From: Himantopus leucocephalus
Taxonomy: Eukaryota > Chordata > Aves > Charadriiformes > Recurvirostridae
Direction: 5' to 3'
NCBI GenBank assembly: GCA_003993805.1
Contig: RSEF01000002.1
Coordinates: 89,744,640-89,808,639, forward strand
Length of the DNA: 64,000 nt
Numbering within the stretch: the stretch's first letter is position 1; each line of letters starts with the position of its first letter. Positions 25,801 to 36,824 of the stretch are shown in pieces. A model generated the notes under the pieces. It was not told the DNA's origin and did no database searches. It saw only the letters and a program-made list of their open reading frames with translations. Position numbers and translations under genes: made by a program.

Positions 25801-28800
25801 ACCCACAGAGAATAGTTGCTGGAACCAAAAAGTGTTATTCAGAAGACATTGTCCAGAATACTAGTCCTGAAAATGCTGGCTAAGTTACTATGTGGCTCTA
25901 CAGGAATGAAAATTCTGCCATTACTGAGTAACATGTTTTTTTCAGGTGCCTGAAACATACTATGAGTCTCAGCATATATTGCTGCCTTGTAGTCAAGGAT
26001 GCCCATTGCTTTTATGACTGACAAACTCAATAGTCATGAGACTGTACTCCCATGATACTTTTTAGCAGCTTGGCTCCAGCTCTTTTTCTGGTGAGCTGAT
26101 AGCCAAGTTCCGTGGCTTTGTCAGAGTACCAGCTCTAGGGCAATAAATCTGGAAGTCCTGGTTATTGTTAAAAATGTCTTGTTTACCCGCAGTTTGAATA
26201 GCAGACTTTGGCTAGCTCTACCTTGACACTAATATTCTGTGATGGCGATACAGAAAGGACAATGGACTCCAGAAGCAGGCTTCTAAGAGTCAGCTGTTTT
26301 AAGATTTGCTGGCAGTTTGCCAAACTTATAGATTTGTGTTGAAAAGGTTCAGTTGATTTTTTTTTTTAATAGAATTTTGCTTTATTTTTAAGGATTTTTT
26401 AGGTATGGCTGCTTCTGAATTTGTGTCATTTTTTGTTCCACATACCTTACTGAAAAATCTAAATACATCTTAGTTGCAAGAGTCTAGAAGCCCATTATTT
26501 GCCTTACAAGTACTCCTGTTTCTTAGAGAGAGTTGATTGGCTACATTAAGAAAGTACTTGGAAATCCACCTCCTTTTGTGCTCTTTTTAGTATTATAAAG
26601 TTCGGAATAAGGCTACTCAGAGAGCTGCAGAATTTGCATTGATTGAGAGGTATAAAGGTATTATTAAGGTGTTAAGATATTAAGGTATTAAGAAATATCC
26701 ATTTTCTTTTTGTTGTTTGCAGAGCATCAGAACAGACTCTGGCAAATGCAAAAATGTAATATAAAAAGTTGTGACATGATTGTGTGTCTTTTAAATGTAT
26801 TCATAATGAATAGGTCATTCTGTACTGGAAGAATGTCAAAGCTTGAAAGATGATTAAATTTGGAAACAACTTCATTCAACCCTTCTAGTAAATTAAGTTA
26901 TTGGGAAGACTTTCCTATATGAATGATCTAAGCTAGCTAGCGGATGCACTCTAAATTCTTATGGGAATTTACTTCATTAAATTCTCTTCTATTGTCATTT
27001 GAATAACCAAAACCAACAAAAAGACACTATGAAACTTGAGTGATTTTCAGCAATTAAAATAGTTCTGGTATTTAAAAAATTTGAATATACTGACATTTAT
27101 TAGTGTTTTCCATTAAGTGAGCCAAAAATAAGATGTACCTGTAAATGTGTCCCCAAATCATAAAACAGTGCCTGCTACAGTTTTTGTAAGGTATGACTTT
27201 ACTCAATTTCACCTTGCAGGTGTACTGCTGGGAAAGATTTCTTTTTCAGGAACACTTGTGTTAATCTTCTGTCTGTAGAGTTGCCAGCCTGGTTGAGAAG
27301 AAGAAAATTAAAGAAAAAATGAAGGCCAGAAACGAGGAAGGAATGAAGCATGAATTTATAGGCATTTCTACTGCTGCTGAATGGTCTCAGTTTTTAGTAC
27401 AGTTAGTGTTGATCAAGTAAGAATTTGAAAGAAAAAAGAAATTTTTAAAAATCTCCGAATAGGCAAATATAACGCCGTATTTTTTCAAGTAGATAAATAC
27501 ATTATGCACTATATGTAATCTAATAAATCAGCATTTCGAATCTCTAGTATTTGTTTTGCTATTATTTTGTCTGTGATTTTTCTCTGTGAAAGGTGTTGTC
27601 AGACAGTCTGAGCAAAATCTCTTTAATTTTAAGGAAGATACAGGTTTTTCATAATTTTGCAAAGAGAATGAAAAAAAACTGTAACCATCTAAAAGTCTTT
27701 GTCATACCTGCAAGATATCTATAAAAGGTGAGCTTATATATCATCTTTAGATTTGAGGTAACTGTTGGAACTGGTTACTGCTTTTGGTCTGCACTTGCAT
27801 GTCCTGTGGTTTCCACAGAAATATTTCTCATGTTGAATTACTTAAGTTCTGCATGGACAGTAGCACCAAGTAAAAAGGTGATAATAGGAATAAAACATCC
27901 TTCTATTCAGTTTCAAGCCACACTTAGATGACATCAGGGTAGCTTAAAATCAGGTAGCTTAAATTGCATAGAGCAGACATTGCTTATGGAGCACAATACC
28001 CACTGCATGCAAATAGCATGAAGGAGTAGGTTAGCCCACAATTGTTTTTATGTAACTGTCTCAGCTATCCCAGAATATGTACAGTAAGAGCTTTGGAAAT
28101 CTCTCGAATCCCTCGAAATCACTGGTTAATTATGTGATCTATTTCATTTGTGGGTATTTATTTTAAGAAATACAAAAGCAATATTACAACAATGAGCATT
28201 AAAAAAAGATTTGGAAATTTTGGTATAGTGTCCACTTCACCTCTTGAAATCATTCCTGAAGAACACAAGGGGAGAAAAAGATTGTACAAATTAAACAGTC
28301 CCAGCTTTTAAATCTGGGAAATATGAATGCCTCTCTAGTTTAAGTAAAAGGAAGAACGAAACATGTATCTGAAAAAAATGGAATTGATAATTGTACAGAC
28401 TGATGTGAATCATTACATCTGAGTTCTTAGATCTGACCTTTACTGACTATATTACAGGCAGCTCTGATTTTTGAATGTGAAACACAGACGAGCTTGAGAA
28501 TTAGTGTAAGCAAATTGGTGTGACACTAGGGCTTTGATATTCTAAGCATTCCTTTCTATGAAATATTTAAGGGAAGTAAATTTACATTAATTTTTTTTTG
28601 AGATTTCGGTTGTGTGATAGTAATTCAAATAAGCAATATTTAACAGGACTTCTTTACTATCATCCTTACACTTTGTTATGTCATCGATGTGTGCACTTCA
28701 TACCATGCTTAGCATATAGCTGACATGTACCCTATGCATACATTTTTCTACATACAGTACTGCCAGAAATTGTGTGTACCCTAGGATTTTAGAAAAGTTT

Positions 28801-29418
28801 TTTAACGCATTTGAGGGGTCACTTATGCAAAATGTATGTACTGTTTAATGCATTAATGAATGGTAAGAATGGTAGGAAAAAGAAGTGCTTCAAGTTAATG
28901 TAGTTTGTTTACACTCCTGACCTTCAAAACTCTTGTTAAAATAATAATCTGTCGGTGTTTTGGATTTTGTGAATTAGGGACAATCACTGTGAACTTCTTC
29001 AGATAATTTGAAAATTAATATAGAGGCACCTTTCCCATTGGTGAATATCTTACATAATGTTGCAGGATCTGAGAAAAAAATTAGGGGTTTTGTGGTGTAG
29101 AAAGAATAATAACTTCATCAGTGCCAGTAACATATATGCATATTTTCCACATTTCCTAGGATTTGATTTTGCAGTGAAAACATATTTGCACATTGAAGAG
29201 GTCAGAGCTTAATTCTGTGACCTTTATTCACAGAAATACGTCTTTGAAGTGAATGGATCTACTTGACTGGGGAAAAACTGAAAGTCTGAACATATATGTT
29301 CCTCAAATTGCCATCTCCAAAATAAAATAGTCTAAGCACAATAATGGTGTTCCAAACTAATAAATGCTTTACAGTCAACTTTTCCAAAACTCATAAATCT
29401 GTACAACCCCTCTACTTC

Positions 29419-29483
29419 AAAAAAAACAAACCAAAACCCAACCAACCCCAACCCCAACCCAAATCAAACTAAAAAAACCTGCC
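29419..29483. repeat. A/C-rich low-complexity tract
   Basis: Strand-asymmetric run of aaac, ccaacc and ccccaaccc words with almost no G or T. A smaller tract of the same type lies at 50100-50127. Confidence 0.8.
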
Positions 29484-30783
29484 CCCCTGCTTCATTAGGA
29501 AATATTTAATATCTTAATTGCTCAGCTGCAGAATGAGTTTCTGACCAAAGCATAAATTGTTGCTTCACTGTGAGTCTAAAATACTAAAGTCATTCCATAA
29601 AAGGTTTTCTTTACTCAGTTTTTTCCTTCTTTATTTGTTTTACTTCTTAAGGATAAGTTTCTGCACTTTGCAGCCCTACGATGCATTGTATTTCCATGGA
29701 AGCCTGAAGACGTCAAGTCAATACATAATAGAATATCTAAGTCATTTTTAATATGTATAAATTTAGATGGTATTGTATGTCTTTCACTGCAAAGAATGTA
29801 AGTGGGCAGATGAGGTTTGGCTTCAGATGTTCAAGTCTCAGCTATATGACCCAAAATACAAATTCAATTTTCCACACCATCCGCAGGGTTTCAGGTAGAC
29901 CTTCCTCACACAAACATCTGCAAGTGTAAAGTGAGCCTTATTTTCATGTAAAAGTCATGTAATACTTACAGTGATTTTTTTTTTTTGGTGGTCTGTTTTT
30001 CATTATAGTAACTTAGTAGAACAGCATTAAATTAGTTCTACCCTATCAGAAAATGACAGCAGCAAGTTTAGTTTAACATAAATTCCAAGAGCAGACCATA
30101 TGCAATTCATTTTTATTTTTAATTGCTTCCATAAACACATGAAGATTAAATTAGAAAAGCTTGTGTAGGTTTTTTGGTTGTATGTGGTATTTTAACTAAA
30201 TACTGAAGGATAAAAATGGAAACCAGCAATGCCCAGGAAGCCCACAGGTTTTAATTTATGTTGTGGGCCATAAGCATCAAAGAAAAATTGGATCTTTGAG
30301 ATGTTTCTTTACGGATAACAGGTTAGGCCTAAATTGACTGCTACAAAAGAAACATCATCAAATGCCAAAACCCAACTAAGCAGTCAATACTGGAAAAAGT
30401 ACTTTTATTGCTGTTTAAATCATTTTTAAAGTACTTTAATCTGAAATAATTTATCTGTATTAAAAAAAAATAAAAGAAAATTGAAATAGTTTCTGAATAT
30501 TGTGTTGAAAGGCATATTTCAAGCCACACAAATAAAAGCAACAAAGCAGACTGGTACTTAACATGCTGACTATTTTCTCTATCCATTGCGAAAATACATT
30601 AACTACAGCGTCAAAAGATTAAAGACTGTAAAACCAGAGAGCAAAGGAAAATATTTCTTTACAACAGAAGTGCAGATTGAAATGTCTTTAGTCTGAAGTT
30701 TACAAGACACACATTTAGTCATTTCCATTTCAGAAATGACAGTGCAGGTTTTTCCTGCTAAAGGAAAGGGGGTTGCTGTTGGT

Positions 30784-30853
30784 TCCCCCCCTGCTCCCAG
30801 GTTTGGGGGGTTTTTGTATGGTTTTTGTTTAGTTTTTTTCTTTCTTTCTTTCA
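30784..30853. repeat. C-run/G-run pair followed by T-rich (TTTC)n
   Basis: A cccccc run is followed 15 bp later by a gggggg run, then a long T-rich stretch with (tttc) units ending at about 30853. It is low-complexity and able to fold on itself. Confidence 0.7.
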
Positions 30854-32837
30854 TTGGGTGTGCATCTGCAAGCCAAAAAGAGGCAGAAGCAAAGAAAGTA
30901 TAGGCCTGTGCTAGAAGTACTGGGGCAGCACAAATGTGTTTCTTTTCTATTAAGACACAGTTCTGTAGGGATTCTTCAACTGGTAAGTTAGGGTGACAAC
31001 TCAGTCTGATCTTCAGTGGTTTTGTGTAGCAGAAGAGGGGTAGTTTTCTTTTTGTTAGTTATCTGGCAAAACTTTCTCATCATTACTTATTTGTACTGAG
31101 CCTTTTTCTATCTTCTAACTTTGAAAATCTGTCCCTTTTTGGAAGGAAGACCTGCATGTTTAAGTGAGCCAGAGACCTGGACTTGTATATTTCGAACTTA
31201 CACTCTCCTCTGGAGTATTTGGCTTAACTCTTACTAAGGTTGTCTGAGACAGAGAACTCAGGAGTAGGTACCAGTCATCAAACAACATGCTTAAACATGT
31301 ACTATAATAGGGACAACAGTGGAGTTGTATTTGTAATTTTTGCTTTATGCTTATTAGGTTTGCTAGAATTAAAAAGTATAGGTCTAGCATGTTAGTTAGC
31401 CCAAATGAAAAACTGGGTGCAGCCAAACTTTTGCCATCTCCAATGTGTGTTCTCAGTTGCCTATACGTAAAAATGGTGTTACTGAGATTCTCACATACAA
31501 ACTCTGAAGTGTGCCATTTGCTATTACTTGTATCGACCAAACTCGGCCACTCAAAGGTATTTTGGGGAGCTGGGCATTTCCTAGTGTCTCAGTACAGATG
31601 ACACTAGACAGATGACACTGTTGCATTTCATGCCTACAGAGGTATTTTGTGTGCCAGGCTGCTAGCTTCCTCACTGGACAATGTTTCAGTGGAGAAGAAT
31701 GTTTATATTACTTTTTAAACTCTAGGATAATAATAGATTTTGTCTTTCACAGCTTTTATTTTATGAATGCAGATCTATATGTTTGCGTGAATAGATAAAA
31801 AAGATGAAGGCATATCCAGTCAAACCATAAAATAAAATACATTATTTATAATTTCAAAATAAAATTATTCTTGACTGTTTTACCATATTAGCATATTATT
31901 TTTCACTTTTTCCTTTCTGTTTCTCTTAGGCTGAACTAGAATTTCCCTTTGTTAACACAAAATTTCTTGTGCTTCTGTTCTTTGGAGTTGCTGATTCTGT
32001 CTCTATTCATCATACAATGAGAAAACTGAAACGCATAGTTGTCTTGCTAGATCTATATTTGTTGTTTCTCTGAGAGCATTGTATTATGACTAAAAGTAAA
32101 CCAAGTATGGCATGCCTACTCTGAATAATAACTTCTGCTCAATTCAGCATAATTTTCAGCATCTTTTTCACGGCTACCAATGCAACTGTTTGTACTGCAT
32201 ATTACTTTAACAAAATAGCTATCATAGCTGTTGGACTAGGTGCAATGCAGAAGGAATAAACTTTGGGATCATAGCAAGGATCCTGAAGACCCTTGGAAAG
32301 ATTAAATAAGACTATTTCTGTAATCAGTTTTCCTAATCTGTGGAATTGGAAACATTATTTATATATTTACTCTTAATATCTGACATTCTATTTGATGTAG
32401 CTTTAACTAAACTGATAAGCCTAATTAAATTTTGCTGTGCTGGTATTTGCTTCAATTGGCCAATGAAAAATCTGGAAGACCGATGACAAATTGAAAAGGG
32501 TTGAAGATTTACAACAAATATTTGGGGTCTAAAAACACAGTCTGTGATGTGAGACTAAGGAAAAAAATAATTTTAAAAGCTGCCTTTGTCACAGACTAAA
32601 AGCATCTACATTAAACAAAAACTTCTGGTATCAGTGAAAGAAAGCATAATGATATCTTGGTTGGAAGCTGAAAATTGACCAAAAGAGATCAGAAACAGTG
32701 TGCGTCTTTCCTCAGTGAAGAAATTAGCAGTTGAAACAACTTGACTGAGTAAGCAGTGGATTTTTTTATTACTAGGTAAAAAACCCCAAACTTGATGTGT
32801 TTCTAAAAAGATACAGTCCAACTCAATCAGAAGTTAT

Positions 32838-32860
32838 AAAAGTTATTGGTAATAACTTTT
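32838..32860. repeat. Perfect 10-bp inverted repeat with 3-nt loop
   Basis: aaaagttatt, then ggt, then aataactttt. It is a small perfect hairpin in AT-rich DNA, possibly chance; no terminator or small RNA role can be shown. Confidence 0.6.
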
Positions 32861-34626
32861 GTTGGTATGGTAATAATGTCTTCAAAGGAGTCTGTATCAA
32901 AAGGATTGTGTGAGCATTCAGAAATATGAATTAGCTTCTATGTTTAAATTCACTTTTTTTTATTTGTTACAGCTCAGAATAATGTTCACTCTCCGGATTT
33001 TCAGAATATTGCAATTTACTGAGTAAAACTTATGGGTTTTCTGCTTTATTATTTTAGGAAAAACTAGCCAAGGACTAAAAGAATTCTTAGCTTTTGTGGG
33101 TATAAGTAGATTCCTCAAATTGGATTTGATTTTAATTTCTCAGATCACATTTTGAGATGATTATGAAAAATAATTAGATTAAAGATGAATACATGAAATT
33201 CAGTACTGTTTTAGCAATTAAAATATTACACACTTTTGAAACAAACTCTAGTTCATACCAAATGGTGACTTTTTTTCAGGATGAAAACTAACAGAAAGGA
33301 ATAACAAATCTGAGAACAGAATATTTCTTTAAACTTACAATTTATTTTTCTTCTCAGAATAGTTATCATCTGTATCAGTGGGAACAGTGTGTCTTAAATG
33401 TTAATTTTACTTCCTGAAGCTTTGTCCATCAGAAAAAATAAAGGTGATATAGGGACAACCTTTGTTATTATTCATTATAAATATATAAATTATAGTCATA
33501 TGTGTTATGAAAACTTACTATAAAAACAATAATTAAAAAAAAGTCTTATGGAAATTTTTTTCATCAACACTATTTTATTCATATATTATTTCAAAAAAAG
33601 CAGATAGTCTTGGAAACGCAGATGTGTACTGAAAACAGTCAAACTATATTCTTTCTAGCTCATGCAGAAGTTCAGTTAATAACAGTAAGTATAAGTGGAA
33701 TACTGTAGTTGTACTTGTATACATTGACTGTGCCACAATTCCAGACTGTACAACTGGAACATTTTCAGTTCAATCTCATAACTCTATACAGTCTTCACTT
33801 CAGCAGTAGGGAAATATTTTGTCAAAATCAGATTTGTTAAATAAGTGGTGTTATTTGTACTTTAATTTTCAATACTGTGTGATTAATAATCCTGTTGCAA
33901 TGATTTTCTTGACAAGCAATGGCCAACAGTAGTTGTGTGCAACTGGCCTGGCACATAGCTGTTATCTCACTGGCATTCAATTTGAGTCCTTGAGAGCCAA
34001 ACCTGCGTAGCCAACAGAGTTGTGCACAATTTCAGGCTTTCCTATTGGCATGAGAGGAGAACCAGTCAGAGGATATTGTCGCATACAGACTTGGATGTGA
34101 CCCACAGGACAATGAGAGAGGCAGGAAGACTGAAGCAACAGCATGTGGCAACTGAACAAAACTGACTCCTGTGGCAGTTCAGTTGAGTTTGAAGAACGAT
34201 TGCTCTCTAAGGAGTCTCTGGCTTTTACAAAATATTTTGGTTAAAGAACTGTTGCTGTGAAAACAGATTGAGAGAGAGGGACACAGGAAGTAGAAGTAAG
34301 GTAAGAGTAAGTTGTGTTTGTGGGGTTTTTTTGGTTTTGTTTTTTTAGTTTATTTTTTTATTTTATGGCTGTTGACTATCATTTATATTGCTCAAGATAC
34401 AATTTATAGTAATTTATGTGTATTCTGAAAGATTTTTAAAGATTATTTAAGCAGCTTTAAATTTTATTGTGGATTAGGGATTTCCCACCAAACAAACAAA
34501 AAGTTGTTAGAAATGAAGTATTTTATTACACTGACACAAATGTTTAGCACAAGCCATTCAGCTACTTTCTCTTGACAGCAGCTAGACAGAAAGGCTTTTC
34601 CACAGAGTAAATGGAAGGACAGTGAA

Positions 34627-34843
34627 GAATCACAGAATCATAGACTCACACAATAGTAGGGGTTGGAAGAGACCTCTGGAGACCATCTAGTCCAACCATC
34701 CCACCAAAACAGGTCCACCTAGTGCAGGTTGCACAGGATCACATCCAGATGGGTTTTGAATACCTCCAGGGAAGGAGCCTCCACAGCCTTTCTGGGCAGA
34801 CTGTTCCAGTGCTCTGTCACCCTCAAAGTAAATAAGTTTTTCC
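34627..34843 (-). mobile_element. CR1 LINE 3' end running into assembly gap
   Basis: Antisense CR1 beginning with the terminal repeat (aatcacagaatcatagac), then ggttggaagagacctctgg, tctagtccaacc, then tccagatgggttttgaatac, and gcagactgttccagtgctctg. It is well preserved and is cut off by the run of Ns. The missing part of the element is presumably in the gap. The first bases after the gap (ctttgtcaccatcc) could be CR1 too but are too short to say. Confidence 0.9.
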
Positions 34844-35843
34844 NNNNNNNNNNNNNNNNNNNNNNNNNNNNNNNNNNNNNNNNNNNNNNNNNNNNNNNNN
34901 NNNNNNNNNNNNNNNNNNNNNNNNNNNNNNNNNNNNNNNNNNNNNNNNNNNNNNNNNNNNNNNNNNNNNNNNNNNNNNNNNNNNNNNNNNNNNNNNNNNN
35001 NNNNNNNNNNNNNNNNNNNNNNNNNNNNNNNNNNNNNNNNNNNNNNNNNNNNNNNNNNNNNNNNNNNNNNNNNNNNNNNNNNNNNNNNNNNNNNNNNNNN
35101 NNNNNNNNNNNNNNNNNNNNNNNNNNNNNNNNNNNNNNNNNNNNNNNNNNNNNNNNNNNNNNNNNNNNNNNNNNNNNNNNNNNNNNNNNNNNNNNNNNNN
35201 NNNNNNNNNNNNNNNNNNNNNNNNNNNNNNNNNNNNNNNNNNNNNNNNNNNNNNNNNNNNNNNNNNNNNNNNNNNNNNNNNNNNNNNNNNNNNNNNNNNN
35301 NNNNNNNNNNNNNNNNNNNNNNNNNNNNNNNNNNNNNNNNNNNNNNNNNNNNNNNNNNNNNNNNNNNNNNNNNNNNNNNNNNNNNNNNNNNNNNNNNNNN
35401 NNNNNNNNNNNNNNNNNNNNNNNNNNNNNNNNNNNNNNNNNNNNNNNNNNNNNNNNNNNNNNNNNNNNNNNNNNNNNNNNNNNNNNNNNNNNNNNNNNNN
35501 NNNNNNNNNNNNNNNNNNNNNNNNNNNNNNNNNNNNNNNNNNNNNNNNNNNNNNNNNNNNNNNNNNNNNNNNNNNNNNNNNNNNNNNNNNNNNNNNNNNN
35601 NNNNNNNNNNNNNNNNNNNNNNNNNNNNNNNNNNNNNNNNNNNNNNNNNNNNNNNNNNNNNNNNNNNNNNNNNNNNNNNNNNNNNNNNNNNNNNNNNNNN
35701 NNNNNNNNNNNNNNNNNNNNNNNNNNNNNNNNNNNNNNNNNNNNNNNNNNNNNNNNNNNNNNNNNNNNNNNNNNNNNNNNNNNNNNNNNNNNNNNNNNNN
35801 NNNNNNNNNNNNNNNNNNNNNNNNNNNNNNNNNNNNNNNNNNN
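34844..35843. other. Assembly gap of exactly 1000 N
   Basis: Unsequenced scaffold gap. The round length indicates a placeholder, so the true size is unknown. Open frames that appear to cross it are artefacts. A short ADCY2 exon inside it cannot be excluded. Confidence 1.
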
Positions 35844-36685
35844 CTTTGTCACCATCCTTCTCTCTCCCCTCTGACTCCTTGCCTCATATAAACACACAAC
35901 TATACTTGAAATTAATTTTCTGCTGTTCCGGAAGAGCTATGCAATCTCCTCAAGACACAATGGTCTACAGTTTTTATAGTGCTGTTGTAAACAGTTGCTC
36001 ATGTTTGTGGCCTACTCTTTTGTTTGGCAAAAGGTAGAGTGAGAAGAGTATACTTTCAAGTATGGCAGAAGCATGCAAGTCTGGTATACAGGTTGAACTA
36101 GAGGATTTGCATTTTTCTTAATAAAAAAAATGAAGCAATGATGCTTTTGTTCAGCATTGCTCTTTTTTGTGCCTCTAAGGCAAATATGCAGGACACCTTT
36201 TTTTTTTTTTTTAGTTTTTCTACCAACTCTCCAAATATGCATGTGGCTCAGGAGAACTTTCTTCTCAAGATGCCTATCACCACTTCCTTTGAAAAATGCT
36301 AGTTGGTGTGGCAGCTGAGTCAGGAATTTATCCCCAGACACCCACATGAATGCCCCAAGAATAACATGGAGAATCCCAAATTCTGATATCATTCCTCATC
36401 TTCATAAGATCGTAAGCAGAAGTTTAAGGAGAGCCTGGAATGCTAAGTACCTACCTAGACTATTAAGCATTTTTTGAATAAACAAGAGGTGATGCTGAGA
36501 CATTGGTAAGTTGGAAAAGGATGATGAAGATCTGGAGAGTACTGCACTGCATTGAATAGGATTTTTAGAGCGTTTTGTCTCTGGGTTTGTACAAGACTTC
36601 TTAGCTTCAAAGTGCTCGTGTATCTGCATTATTTGGTGTCCTGTGGTGTGTCTCTTGTTCATAGTGAAACTTACCAAATTGAAGT

Positions 36686-36730
36686 TGGTTGATAATTTCA
36701 TTTCATTNTGGTCGATAATTTCATTTCATT
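36686..36730. repeat. Direct 22-bp duplication around a single N
   Basis: tggttgataatttcatttca followed by tt, then N at 36708, then the same 22 bp with one T-to-C change. This is most likely an unmerged assembly overlap. Confidence 0.8.
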
Positions 36731-36764
36731 TTTTATAAAAGTTTGTGTGCCGAGTGAAAATGCA

Positions 36765-36824
36765 TAACTATCTACATGTTGTAGATAGTTACATACATAG
36801 CTACATACATACATACATACATAG
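36765..36824. repeat. 11-bp hairpin next to (ACAT)n microsatellite
   Basis: taactatctac, a 5-nt loop, then gtagatagtta forms a perfect stem. It is followed directly by acatacatagct and about four further acat units. Confidence 0.8.

Larger units (their letters stand above)
19895..34626. other. ADCY2 intron, about 14.7 kb without a recognised gene
   Basis: AT-rich throughout, with T/A runs (20229-20246, 22246-22258) and low-complexity pieces listed separately. I checked for the next ADCY2 exon (extracellular loop and TM10) on the minus strand and did not see it. No open frame exceeds about 126 codons, and none resembles a known protein. Confidence 0.5.

Noticed and set aside
31160..31674. Overlapping open frames of 73-126 codons on both strands
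   Set aside because: The frames lie on both strands and in different phases, with no similarity and no conserved motif; consistent with chance in a locally stop-poor stretch.
34719..35897. Long open frames of about 380-390 codons on both strands
   Set aside because: Almost all codons are N from the assembly gap. The readable ends are antisense CR1 and a few bases after the gap.
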